Shown: positions 9,031 to 19,634, counted from the first letter of the stretch. The stretch: DNA of 64,000 nucleotides from Sycon ciliatum (GCF_964019385.1 NC_088654.1:1180101-1244100); one strand, 5' to 3'. The notes: generated by a model not told the origin, from the letters alone. Numbers and translations are program-made.

Positions 9031-10192
9031 TTGGTCCGCCCAGTTAAAATTGGCGCTTATCTTCACACTTGTCTCAGGAAAGAAATACGAATATTTGAAG
9101 CAAACCACGATCACAAAGCACTATATACATGATTATTTACATGTCAGTAAGCAACTCAGTCGAAAATTCAAGCAAGTTACACATCCTCCTCGCCACTATC
9201 GTCGCTGGAGGAAGAGCTCAAAATGTACGATCCGGACAGCTGCTGCACGAGTCGTTTCATAGCTTGTTCCACTTCTCCTCGTCTCGAATCACGCTCAAAG
9301 GCAGTGCGTGCCTGTCACCTTCCCATCAGAAGCAGAGTGAGACTGCCTGCATGTTGACTGTAAGTGTTATCCCCGTTCGTCGCAATAATGCGTCTTTGTT
9401 TGAGACAAAAAGGCAACGCCATATCAGTGTCCTTTTTTCAAATCGCCTCTTGCGCTTGTCGTACTTGCTGATCAGCACCCGTACCCACGCGAGCCGCTGG
9501 CGCTTGAAGATCTACATGCAGCGCAGTGATAGCTTCCGCTTGATGTAGCACCTGTGGCCTCTGCGTACTGCACCTACAACGCCGTGCACCAGGCTTTTCG
9601 GCTAGTTTCCTGAACGTCCTTTGCACGAGTGTTTCTCTCAGGACTTGGTGTTTTCTTTGATTAGCTCCTTTGGCCTGTCCTCTGTGAGTTTCAAAGTGTG
9701 TCCGCTGGATTGGTCTCACTTTCTGGAGATATCGACATGAGCTGCAGTTTCTTCGTCAGCGATTTGCTGGTGATAGCCCTTCACTAGGCGCTGTACTGTG
9801 CAAGCAATGAAATTCAAGCTCGCGAAGCGCTTTTTCAGCTTTTCTATACCTCCCCGGGGTTAACAATCCTTGCCATCAGACAGCTGGAAGTAGACAGAAA
9901 CTGTATTGTCCATCGCTCTGAAATGCGAACATCCTGACCTATTTTACGGACTCGAGCGGAGGTTGCAGTGTTTTCTTGCGCTGACGGAAGTGTTCGTCGG
10001 CGGAAGCTCCGTCAAAAAGACTCAAACGAACCGATCGCAACTTCTGTGGTGGTTTGTGCTGCCATGTCGTCGGATGCAATGGTCAATGGTTATGTTCGGA
10101 TGGTGAATCGGTGGTTCCATGCCGTGTGGCACAGGCAGAACACCAAAAAATCAAGTTAGACGATAAGCGCCTATTTAACTGGGCGGACCAAG
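9031..10192. mobile_element. DNA transposon with about 30-bp terminal inverted repeats
   Basis: The left end ACTTGGTCCGCCCAGTTAAA and the right end, its reverse complement, bound 1.16 kb; similarity continues through GGCGCTTATC. TA dinucleotides lie directly outside both ends, which would fit a TA-targeting element. No transposase is recognised; minus-strand frames are broken by stops. A short copy of the terminus also occurs near 8441. Confidence 0.6.
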
Positions 10193-10197
10193 TATTA

Positions 10198-10292
10198 TTA
10201 TTAGGAAATTTGAGGCCACATGCCACGTACTGCTCTTTTCTCTCCAAAACTCAACACTTGCAAGCCACGTGGCATGTGGCCTCAAATTTCCT
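10198..10292. repeat. Palindrome with 28-bp arms
   Basis: TTAGGAAATTTGAGGCCACA at the left is repeated as its reverse complement at the right around a spacer of about 38 bp. The same unit recurs, inverted, at about 60710-60776 beside a tRNA-like SINE. Confidence 0.7.
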
Positions 10293-10353
10293 AACACTTT
10301 GAAAATTCTCCGTGAAGTCCAAATTTGAAATTAATATTATTATTATTATTCTT

Positions 10354-10493
10354 CACTAGTTTGAGGGAAAGAGACAAACGGGAAAAGTCTGAAGAAAAAA
10401 TTGACTGTCACCACCAGGACTCGAACCAGGGACCCTCGCTTGTAGCTAGCGATGCTCTAACCACTGAGCTATGGTGTAGTCGTCATTCCAGCA

Positions 10494-10494
<1 letters not shown>
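10354..10494 (-). mobile_element. tRNA-SINE family A, truncated
   Basis: Minus-strand tRNA-like head with boxes A and B, plus one arm of the flanking inverted repeat. Both ends are at (ATT)n tracts. Confidence 0.75.
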
Positions 10495-10524
<30 letters not shown>

Positions 10525-10526
<2 letters not shown>

Positions 10527-11927
10527 TGGAAAGAATTGGGAGAACTTTAAAGGATCAGTCGGGGAAGTGAACTGCCTGAAAAGAGAAAAAACGCCAGACC
10601 TACCAGGACTCGAACCTGGGACCCTGCTTGTCATGAGCAATCCTCCAACCACTGAGCTATGGGACCAAGCTGAACCCAGGAGGCGCTGACAAGTTTTTCA
10701 CTCCAAAGGCAGCTCATAACACGTGCCACACATACTGATGGCACTTGGGTCTTTTTCCCTCCCCCAGGGGACCAACCACGGTCAGTTTCTGGAAACTACC
10801 AGAGGTGAAAGAAAGCGATTAAATTTGGAAAGGACTGGGAGAACTTCAAATTCAAAGGATCAGTCGGGGACGTGAACTGCCTGAAAAGAGAAAAAAACGC
10901 CAGACCCACCAGGACTCGAACCTGGGACCCTGCTTGTCATGAGCAATGCTCTAACCACTGAGCTATGGGACCAGGCTGAACCTAGAAGACGCTGACAAGT
11001 TTTTCACTCCAAAGGTAGCTCACAACAGTCCTGGTGGGTCTGGCGTTTTTTTCTTTTTTCAGGCAGTTCACTTCCCCGACTGATCCTTTGAATTTGAAGT
11101 TCTCCCAATCCTTTCCAAATTTAATCACTTTCTTTCACGTGCCACACATACTGATGGCACTTGGGTCTTTTTCCCTCCCCCAGGGGAACAACCACGGTCA
11201 GTTTCTGGAAACTACCAGAGGTGAAAGAAAGTGATTAAATTTGGAAAGGATTGGGAGAACTTCAAATTCAAAGGATCAGTCGAGGAAGTGAACTGCCTGA
11301 AAAGAGAAAAAAACCGCCAGACCCACCAGGACTCGAACCTGGGACCCTGCTTGTCATGAGCAATGCTCTAACCACTGAGCTATGGGACCAGGCTGAACCC
11401 AGAAGGCGCTGACAAGTTTTTCACTCCAAAGGCAGCTCACAACACGTGCCACAAATACTGATGGCACTTGGGTCTTTTTCCCTCCCCCAGGGAACCAACC
11501 ACGGTCAGTTTCTGGAAACTACCAGAGGTGAAAGAAAGTGATTAAATTTGGAAAGGATTGGGAGAACTTCAAATTCAAAGGATCAGTCGGGGAAGTGAAC
11601 TGCCTGAAAAGAGAAAAAACCGCCAGACCCACCAGGACTCGAACCTGGGACCCTGCTTGTCATGAGCAATGCTCTAACCACTGAGCTATGGGACCAGGCT
11701 GAACCCAGAAGGCGCTGACAAGTTTTTCACTCCAAAGGCAGCTCACAACACGTGCCACACATACTGATGGCACTTGGGTCTTTTTCCCTCCCCCAGGGAA
11801 TCAACCACGGTCAGTTTCTGGAAACTACCAGAGGTGAAAGAAAGTGATTAAATTTGGAAAGGATTGGGAGAACTTCAAATTCAAAGGATCAGTCGGGGAA
11901 GTGAACTGCCTGAAAAGAGAAAAAAAC
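10525..11927 (-). mobile_element. Tandem array of tRNA-SINE family B (about 4.3 units)
   Basis: Head-to-tail units start near 10525, 10824, 11240, 11547 and 11853; undisturbed units are 306-307 bp. On the minus strand each has box A (TAGCTCAGTGG) and box B (GGTTCGAGTCC) in a tRNA-like head (10601-10667, 10910-10972, 11330-11393, 11632-11694). Box B and its flanks match family A, but the bodies differ. Unit 2 carries an inverted 111-bp piece of the unit start (11028-11138). The array breaks off at 11927 against Penelope-like 5' sequence. Confidence 0.8.
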
Positions 11928-11929
11928 AA

Positions 11930-13935
11930 ATTGGGTGGGTCATAAATATCAAAGATAAGTAAAGAAAGGGAAGCTTTGCGAAAACGAATTGTACAAGCCC
12001 AAAGCCAAACTCCTACAGTACTCCTCATGCATGACATTGTGATGGACTAGTTGACTTTTTGCTCGTTTTCGTTGCGCTTGCCTTCCCCTCTTTAACAGGT
12101 CTATCACTCCCCCAGATTTGAATGAAACAGAGTTCGTGAAACTTATGCTCATGGTCACGTCTGGTGTAGAGTTTTCATCCGACAATATAATGTACAAACA
12201 GAATGATGGAGTCGCCATGGGATCGCCTTTGGGACCAGTCTTGGCGAACATATTTGTTGGCTTCTGCGAGTCGTCTATTGACCCTTCACTTTGGCCATCA
12301 ATGTACTGTCGTTTTGTTGACGATGTGTATTGTCACGACGACGACAAGGAAACCTGTGATAGGTTTATGGAAACTCTCAACTCCTTACATCCAGCATTAA
12401 AATTCACATCAGATGGTGAAAACAATGGTACCCTTTCTTTCCTGGATGTTAGTATTTCTCGTAACATGGATACGCACAACATGGACACGACCATTTATGG
12501 AAAGCCCACTTTCACAGGCTTGTATATCCCATGGTCAAGTTTTACTCCAACTAAGTCCAAAACACGCCTCGTCAAGGCCCTTGTCTACCGTGCACATAGG
12601 ATATGTTCCCTCATCTGCTGGACGAGGAACTAGAACGACTCTTAACCATAATGACAAAGAATGGCTATCCAAAGACACTTTTAATGAAACTCATCAACCA
12701 GAAACCGACCTTGGAAAAGACGATCACTTTTGGACCAGAAAGATGCCCTGTGGTACTACGTTTGCCATGGGTTGGTGCCGGTTCTTCGCGCGTCGAGAAG
12801 GAGGTGCAGAATATTGTTTGTTTCTCTTATCCGTGTGTCAAATTGTATGTCATCTTTGGGACGACCCGTGCGTTCAGCGTGAAGAAGGACGTTCTACCTA
12901 CCCTAAGCAAAAATAATTTAATCTATTTCTTTCAGTGCCGAAATTGTGAAAATCGGTACGTAGGTAGAACCTTTCTGCACCTGGGTGCACGGACTCGTCA
13001 ACATGTACCGTTGAATCTTGTCCCTGTAGCTGCACGTGGTTCTCGACCTCGGCGTAGCCGTCCACCGAAGTGTCCAGTGCAGTCTGTGTCTGAGGTGGAC
13101 TTGTCCAAGTCTGCTGTGGATACGCTTGTCGACGCCTCCTCCTTTTCGTCGGGCGCAGGGCTGGAGCCAACCCAAACAACAGTCAACAAGAAGAAGTTAC
13201 AGATACGGAAACCACCGAAACTGACATCTGGACAATCGAGCCCCTGACGAGTCACCAGAAGTCAATTGAGAAGACGAATTGATGACGAATCAAAAGAACC
13301 AATACTGAAAGTGACAACAACGGTTAATGTGAAGAAACGAGGTAGACCACGGAAGCAGGACAAACTGGACGTGGAGCAGCACACTGATCTCGACCGAGGC
13401 AATTCGAATTGCAGGGACGCAGGGCGTAATGGGAGAGATTCGCAAGCGGCAATATCGGAGGTGACAACGGCCAAGTCGTCGGGTCAGGGAAACGGTACCT
13501 CGGCAATCAAGTGTCACCTGTCGGTCAGTGCTAGTTGTCGTGAGTGGTATTCCGATGATGTATTCTCTGTTTTGTCGCGTGGTAGGTCTTTGTTACATCT
13601 TGCCGTGTTGGAAGCTTTGTACATACGTGAGTAAGACCCTGAGCTTTGTGTTCAGAAGGAGAATGTGTTGTCTTTGCAGTTGTTTGGCACTGTTCGTCGT
13701 GAAGGTGCGAAATAGATCTCTTGATATTTCTCTCTTTTTCTTGTCACCACTTTTTTGTCACTTATTGGATTTGCATGCTGTTTTCTTGATTCTTCACATC
13801 TATTTTTTCGTGTCACTTCTACACATAATTGGAGTGATATATTTCTGAACTTCTTTTCCTTATAGTTGTAGTCTTTTAGCTTATTTCCATCATTCCCTGT
13901 AGTATTTTGACAAGAAGGGAACGAAAACGTTCAAT
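11930..13935 (+). mobile_element. Penelope-like element, copy 1 (5'-truncated Pol)
   Basis: Consists of an untranslated part (11930-12117), the broken Pol frame and a T-rich 3' UTR ending near 13935 with GACAAGAAGGGAACGAAAACG, a decayed form of the hammerhead-like end. Pieces of the 5' part reappear inverted at 14400-14480. Confidence 0.75.
12118..13650 (+). pseudogene. Penelope-like Pol: RT palm, GIY-YIG and AT-hook linker
   Basis: The first frame (12118-12633) has AMGSPLGPVLANIF, the FVDDVY active site, LSFLDVSI and YGKPTFTGLY, the Penelope-type RT palm and thumb; the fingers and motif A are missing. A frameshift near 12600 leads to 12603-13247, with a linker and then NLIYFFQCRNCENRYVGRT and R-x(3)-H, the GIY-YIG nuclease with its CxxC. 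Instead of continuing directly to the end, about 130 residues rich in basic GSRPRRSRPPK and KKRGRPRKQ (AT-hook type) follow. A stop (13245-13247) falls in frame within this linker, before the terminal SAIKCHL...VLEALYI block. Dead by truncation, frameshift and stop. Confidence 0.85.
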
Positions 13936-14090
13936 AATTTGACACATGTCCTAATTGGCTGGTGGTGACTCTTGCGTAGAAGCATGCGTAGATAATACAT
14001 TTTTTGTAATATTTTCTGCCTCCGTCCTACTTTCAAATTATTATTATTTCTATTATTATTATTTGAAACTCGGATGTTGAGCCATAAATA
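13936..14090. repeat. Dispersed repeat plus (ATT)n
   Basis: The CTAATTGGCTGGTGGTGACT segment recurs at about 15468-15510 after another Penelope-like end, so it is probably element or flank sequence copied with it. A degenerate (ATT)n tract follows. Confidence 0.5.
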
Positions 14091-14854
14091 AATGTAGAAG
14101 AGAAAAGGACATATGGATACGAGTTAAGAGTAACTCTCCATCACTGTAACATGATACTATATACAGTCAGAAAGTGCAATAACTAGGCACAAAACTGACA
14201 GAGTACTGAGACATTCGACGTCCTGACACCTAGCTTCAACACATCTCCGTAGCGCTAACCGACAGCCTTCCAATTTGGAAGGTTCAAGGTTATGGAAAGA
14301 CCAAAGAGGGGAAGGCAAGCGCAACGAAAACGAGCAAAAGCTACAGTCCCAACGGAACAAAGAATGTCGATTGTTACTGGACGATGACGAGAGGAGTACT
14401 GTAGGCGTTTGACTTTCATCTTGTACAATTCGTTTTCGCAAAGCTTCCCTTTCTTTACTTATCTTTGATATTTATGACCCACCCAAGTTGGGTGGTGTGC
14501 TGCTTTGCTGCTTCGAATTGTAGTTAGACCACTTTGTCAAATATCGTACTGGTCTCGTCATCGTCCAGTAACAATCGACATTCTTTGTTCCGTTGGGACT
14601 GTAGCTTTTGCTCGTTTTCGTTGCACTTGCCTTCCCCTCTTTGGTCTTTCCATAACCTTGAACCTTCCAAGTTCGAAGGCTGTCGGTTAGCGCTACGGAG
14701 ATGTGTTGAAGCTAGGTGTCAGGACGTCGAATGTCTCAGTACTCTGTCAGTTTTGTGCCTAGTTATTGCACTTTCTGACTGTATATAGTATCATGTTACA
14801 GTGATGGAGAGTTACTCTTAACTCGTATCCATATGTCCTTTTCTCTTCTACATT
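14091..14854. repeat. Large palindrome with 302-bp arms
   Basis: Arms 14091-14392 and 14553-14854 are close reverse complements around a 160-bp spacer. Both arms contain TTTTGCTCGTTTTCGTTGC, also found in the Penelope-like 5' region at 12056-12080, and the spacer contains inverted 11930-12000 sequence. I infer inverted Penelope-type terminal repeats. Both outer ends lie near (ATT)n. Confidence 0.7.
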
Positions 14855-15082
14855 ATTATTATTATTCAAACAGTAGTTTGGAGGCGGTGGAAAAACCGTT
14901 TCGTAATCAATATTCGCATGCAACGACGCAAATCCACACAATTCAGTAGACACTTCCTTTCTATCAACGTTTTCTTTCCCTTCTCTTCAGGATAGTACAG
15001 GGAATGTTGGAAATTTGGAAAAACACATAACTATATAGAAAAAAATAGAGAAAAAGTCAACACTTCAACATAGGCGATAAAA

Positions 15083-15333
15083 TGACGATCCAGCTCTGCA
15101 TAGGGTCTTGGTCGAGCGGAATCGGATCTTTGCGTGATAATACCGTACAAATCTGAGGGGAACCCGGGGAGTCGCGGGTACTCTTGGATCAAAAACAATG
15201 GTGCCCTGCGTCGAGACCGGCCTTGCACTGGTGTGGAGTGTACGCATGACATCAGAAGATCCGATTCCGCTCGACCAAGACCCTATGCAGAGCTGGATCG
15301 GCGTTGCACACTCTGGGGGGGGGGGGGGGGGTT
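15083..15333. repeat. 43-bp inverted repeat and poly-G tract
   Basis: 15083-15125 and 15258-15300 are reverse complements (start GATCCAGCTCTGCATAGGGT). A homopolymer of about 18 G follows at 15314-15331. No gene is seen between 14860 and 15880. Confidence 0.75.
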
Positions 15334-15424
15334 ATGTACTCTTGACCCAATGAATAGAGTAAGCTGCGCACTCAGTACAAACACCATTAGCAAAACTTGT
15401 TTTCATGTAAATATAGTAGTTTTT

Positions 15425-15880
15425 TGACAAGAAGGGAATGAAAACGTTCAATACTTTGAATTATGTCCTAATTGGCTGGTGGTGACTCTTGCGTAGATGC
15501 ATGCGTAGATAACAACTTTTTTTGTATTATTATTTTTATTACTTATTTTTAATTTTTACAAGAGGTCGGAGGCGGATAATACTTTAAAAACGAAGGTACG
15601 TTTTGGGTCGTAAGTATCCACGCAACACCCATCCATCCTCATTATTATTTTCCTTCGAGTTTTGTGTCGTGCTGAACTTGATAATTTTCCACCTTGGCAC
15701 GAGTGTTGTTATCTCATTTTCTTTACGCTATACAAGTTTTAGTCTTTCCAACTTGAGCCATTCCCTGTATAATCCTTGATGAGAAGGGACCGAAAACGTT
15801 CGGTTACTTTTGACAAGTGCTTTATTTTGACTGGATGTGTGTTGCGTGGATACTTGCGACCCAAAACTTACCTTCGTTTT
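15425..15880 (+). mobile_element. Two Penelope-like 3' ends (remnants)
   Basis: Near 15425 and 15789 the sequence shows GACAAGAAGGGAATGAAAACG and CTTGATGAGAAGGGACC followed by GAAAACGTT. The second retains most of a CTGATGAG...CGAAAAC hammerhead-like pattern with one extra T in the core. No coding sequence remains. Confidence 0.45.
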
Positions 15881-15904
15881 TGAATTATTATTATTATTAT
15901 TATT

Positions 15905-16188
15905 GAAGTGTGTTGGTACAGTTAGGGCTGCGTCCCACCCGCCTGTGTGGATTCACAGGAAGTGTGAGCTACGAGGTCTGAAGAAAATGTTGAACAGTCT
16001 CTGCTCGGATGACGACTACACCATAGCTCAGTGGTTAGAGCATCGCTAGCTACAAGCAAGGGTCTCTGGTTCGAGTCCTGGTGGTAACAGTCAATTTTTT
16101 CTTCAGACTTTTCCCGTTTGTCTCTTTCCCTCAAACTAGTGAAGATGTTATGACTTGGGGCTCCGCGTGCTAGAGTGTACGTGAAGTG
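15905..16188 (+). mobile_element. tRNA-SINE family A
   Basis: Plus-strand copy. The tRNA-like head (16016-16083) has boxes A and B and is flanked by GTCTGAAGAAAA and its complement. Preceded by (ATT)n. Confidence 0.8.
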
Positions 16189-16263
16189 TGCGGGTACAGT
16201 GAGGGCTGTGTCCTACCCGCCTGTGTGGATTCACAGGAAGTGTGAGCTACGAAGTACCAGCCT
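16189..16263 (+). mobile_element. tRNA-SINE family A, 5' fragment
   Basis: Second unit in tandem with the first; it breaks off before the tRNA-like head. Confidence 0.7.
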
Positions 16264-16848
16264 GCGATGTCGGATACCGCCAACCATGCATCGACCAGGC
16301 GCCAGGTGCAAACTGATGGTGGTGGTGGTGGTGAGAAGGAGAGCTCTGTGCCAGAACTTTGCAGCTTAGAGAGTGTGGCGTGGGTTTACCGCCATATTGC
16401 CAGGTGTTTTTTACCACCATATTTATCAGCTTGGCAAATCATTTCATCTAAATGTGGCCTGATATGAAAAAAGCCAAAATGTGTGATTCCATGAAAAGGA
16501 CATCACGATACCAGAAACAATTTGCTGGTTAACTCATGTTTATCTCGCTAAACTCCTGCTTGGGTCAGACAGTCAGAGAGTCAGAGAGTGGTCGAATAGC
16601 AGTCCAAATTGAAATCTTGATGAATGCGTAATCTTTGAAAGACAATTTAAAACAAAAAAAGAGTTTGTGGACACATTGTGCAGCATAAAAGTCAATCAGT
16701 CACCAAGACAAGATTTGAAGAGTTTTACTGGAGTCTCCGAAATAAGAATAATGCACGAAGAAAAAACCAAAATAGAATCAGCTTGAAGACCAATTCACGC
16801 CTCCATTGTTGTTTTCTCAGAAATTTCGAGTCCAAGTGTAGTTAAACC
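16264..16848. other. Non-coding interval
   Basis: AT-rich with a short (GGT)n stretch near 16317-16332. No coding frame, RNA gene or element termini are recognised. Confidence 0.5.
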
Positions 16849-16863
16849 CTCATTCCATGTTAA

Positions 16864-17851
16864 CCCTTTACCGTTTTAGGTATTTGTACAGCATAAACCG
16901 ACCGTCATTGTTCATGCCGTAACTTTTTTATTTTTCACTTTTATTATGTACAAAATGGGGTGATTCTGAAAGTAAAAACCCTCAGGAATGCGATGCAACA
17001 ACTTTCAAGTCCAGAAAACGAACACAGATTTCACTATTTAGCACTAATAATTATTTGGATTTATTCCCGATCGGGCAAACTGTTGCAATTTGCAATAAAT
17101 CAGATCCTTGCACTGGAGTGGCTCCCTCAGGTAAGTGGATACCAGGTTCGTTCTCTGGGTGGAATGCAGGAGTGTTACCAGTCACAGCGGTGTCAGCATT
17201 GTCCCAAGTATTGCAAATATCGACTAGTGCAGGTTGCACCGCTGGCTGTACATAGTACCTGTGCACCACGACCTCTACCGTGACGACGGCCTATTCCACG
17301 GCCGAATCCTCTCTCTCTGCCACGTCCCCTTCCACCATTAGTGGCACTCATCTCAGCGACACTGTCGTCGTCTGTGACATCCATGTCACTCTCACTGGCG
17401 CTGCTTTCACTCGCCATGTCATCGTCGCGGTCGTCGTCAGAATAAATATTTTCAACAGGATTGTCTGGCTCCACAAACTCATCTTCGCTGGATGAGGCAG
17501 CGACAGAGTCGTCAGGAAGGGTCTCCAGAAGCGAAAGAGCTTGCTCTGCGTCCATGGCTTGCACAGCAGGGCAGACAGTCGTGAGGCCAGCTCAAGCAAA
17601 AGTCGAAATAATCTGCAGGCAATACCAAAAGTCGCAGGGTACGCACTTTTCCCAAAGCGCATTTTTCAAGTCGCGATTTTCGCGATTTTTTATATTGCAT
17701 CACACAAAAAATTTGTCGGCACCCTCTGCGCGTACATCTTGGCTACCAGTAGGGAAAATCCCAGCTCTCTGCGGTGAACCAGTCCAGCGCTGTGCGCATA
17801 GAAGTCATCGACCGCGAGCGGTCGAAATTTGTACGTACAAACGGTAAAGGG
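16864..17851 (-). mobile_element. piggyBac-type element, internally deleted, TTAA-flanked
   Basis: TTAA sits at 16860-16863 and 17852-17855. Directly inside are matching inverted ends CCCTTTACCGTTT and AAACGGTAAAGGG. The TTAA duplication and the CCC start are those of the piggyBac superfamily, and the coding remnant inside agrees. At 988 bp it is far shorter than an autonomous element. Confidence 0.8.
17193..17564 (-). pseudogene. piggyBac-like transposase N-terminal fragment
   Basis: A 123-codon frame opening with MDAEQALSLLETLPDD and continuing in acidic Ser/Asp-rich sequence (EDEFVEPD, DDDRDDDM), the usual disordered start of piggyBac-derived transposases. It runs into a GRGRGRE...GRGRG stretch and stops. 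The DDD catalytic domain and the Cys-rich C-terminus are missing, so it is non-functional. It lies between the inverted ends of the TTAA-flanked element. Confidence 0.65.
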
Positions 17852-18392
17852 TTAACATTTTTTACTACGTTACCAGTTTATTGGGGTCTTTTTGCAATCC
17901 AGGAACGTTTTGGGTGGTATTCTTGCAAACTCTCCATTTTATATAACTATTGTGCTGTGTTACCTTCCCATAGACCAATGCTTTGACCAAACTGCATTTG
18001 TTGACAGCTCTGAAGTTTGCCGGGATAATTTGCAAGTTGCAAAATACCAGCCAAAACGATCCTGGGGTCCAAAAGGACCCCAATATACTGGGAGCATAGG
18101 AAAAAAGGCCACATGGAATGAGGGATAATGCCTGTAGGAGAACATTTTCTTGTAGGGCCTCATACGTCAGTGGATGTCATTCATGTGTTCGGTGAACATG
18201 GAGATAATTACCAAAACTAACCTCCAACCCAAATTAATTATGGATCTCGGTTATGCCGTTTTCATTATGCAGAGCTCACGGACTTGTCAGTTTGAGCACT
18301 CCGGCAAGGTATGTTCGGGCCTGGTTTAAGTAGGGCTCTAAATAGGGCTTTGCAAAATATATTTTTCATTGCTATCAGGTTCGGCCTCATTT

Positions 18393-18463
18393 TAGCTGTT
18401 CTGCTCTGATAAATCCACAAAGGACGAAACAGGTCTGGAACAGGTCTGTCCGCAGATTGAGTA
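18393..18463 (+). ncRNA. Hammerhead, family 2, decayed core
   Basis: Core reads CTGATAA instead of CTGATGA and there is an 11-nt duplication (AACAGGTCTGG) in stem III. Stem II GGAC is intact on one side only. Predicted inactive. Confidence 0.6.
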
Positions 18464-18575
18464 TTTTGCTCCTGCTCTTGTAGCAGTTGAGCACTCTGGC
18501 AAGGTACGTTCTGGCCTGGATTAAATAGGGCCTTGACAATTTTATTTTTCATTGCCATCAGTTTTGGCCTCATTT

Positions 18576-18634
18576 CCTTTGTGCTACGCTGATGAGTCCA
18601 CAACGGACGAAACAGGTCTTTCCGCAGATTGAGG
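18576..18634 (+). ncRNA. Hammerhead ribozyme, family 2
   Basis: CTGATGA core at 18589, stem II GTCC/GGAC with loop ACAAC, GAAA core, short stem III and stem I in two parts (CTACG/CGCAG with one mismatch, CCTT opposite GAGG). The stem III partner is UUU rather than UGU, which weakens it; cleavage triplet UUC. Confidence 0.7.
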
Positions 18635-18812
18635 ATTTCGCTACTGCTCTTCTAGCAGTTGAGTACTCTTGTGTGGGGTAGCGCTTTTGGCGTTTGTGTT
18701 ATGCAGAGCTCACTGACTTGTCAGTTTAAGCACTATGACAGGGTACGTTTGGCCTGGTTTAATTAAAATAGGGTTTTGGATTTTTTCATTGTCATCATGT
18801 TTGGCCTTATTT

Positions 18813-18870
18813 CCTCTGTGCTGCGCTCATGAGTCCACAAAAGATGAAACAGGTCTGTCTGCAGGTTGAG
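18813..18870 (+). ncRNA. Hammerhead, family 2, decayed core
   Basis: Core reads CTCATGA, changing the invariant G5; stem II is also damaged (AGAT). Stem III and the GUC cleavage triplet survive. Predicted inactive. Confidence 0.6.
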
Positions 18871-18881
18871 TACTTATCCAG

Positions 18882-19634
18882 CAGGCGCGTACGCAGGGGG
18901 GGTTTCCCGTTGCCCGGAAACCCCCCAAATGTTCAAAACGAGCAACGTTTTTGGGCATTTTTTGGTAGGGCGCATGATCGATCTGGCAAGAATAGCAAAA
19001 CTTCAAAAGATCATAACTCATTCAAATCTCGCTCAAATCCAACGATCCAAATATCCAGGTCGAATAGAAAACTCTCAGCTGTCGGTTGAAACAATTTGCG
19101 AAGCGCTGCGAGCAATGTATCGTGAGATAAATCATTCGTAAGTCGAGCCGCGATCTCGGCAATTTCAAAAGCGCACAGCGCGACTTGAGTATTGAGAATT
19201 TCGTCGCGCTAATTTGCTCAAATTTGCAGGGGCTTCACTTGTGATATTTTCAAGAGTACACAGCAAAAAAATCGAAACTCTGCGATCGAGAAAAACGAAA
19301 ACGTTGGAGCAGGACGCGTTTGGGCCTGTTTGGGGCATTTTTCGCACCGTCGCTGCACTCTACCGCTATAGCCTATAGCGCTGGATATGTACATGACTGT
19401 ACTGTGTCCTGGCTATCATGGTCGACCTCATTCTCTCCCGGGTACCTTTCCACTTCCAGGAAGCCCAAGACAATGAAGATTGAGTGAGTAGAATTGAAGG
19501 TATGATCCAAACAACACGAAAAAATGCATAATTTTTTGAAAATGTCCTAGGGCTCTTTAGAAAGGTAAAACTTAAAACTCATTGTTTGGATTCGCTTGGA
19601 AACCCCCCTAGAGGTGACCCTGCGTACGCGCCTG
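18882..19634. mobile_element. 753-bp DNA transposon with TIRs, TSD tccag
   Basis: Ends CAGGCGCGTACGCAGG and CCTGCGTACGCGCCTG are perfect inverted repeats followed inside by C/G-rich GGGTTTCC. TCCAG is duplicated at 18877-18881 and 19635-19639. The paralogous locus at 27656-27675 lacks the insertion. No transposase is seen, so it is non-autonomous; the superfamily is not assigned. Confidence 0.8.

Larger units (their letters stand above)
16849..18124. mobile_element. Foldback (MITE-like) element, host of a piggyBac insertion
   Basis: CCCTCATTCCATGT at the left and ACATGGAATGAGGG at the right are perfect terminal inverted repeats. Past the inner insertion, the arms go on matching through TTACCAGTTTATTGGGGTC (left) and CCCCAATATACTGGGAGC (right), and again through the TTTTGGGTGGTATT region. 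Without the insertion the element is about 284 bp and almost wholly palindromic. Confidence 0.7.
18240..18880 (+). mobile_element. Hammerhead repeat family 2, array 1 (three units)
   Basis: Three tandem diverged units sharing TTTTTCATTGCCATCA, GGCCTCATTTCC and a hammerhead-like core, with cores starting at 18406, 18589 and 18826 (spacings 183 and 237). The sequence after the array (19640-20050) recurs after array 2 (27663-28080), so both arrays come from one larger repeat. Confidence 0.7.
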
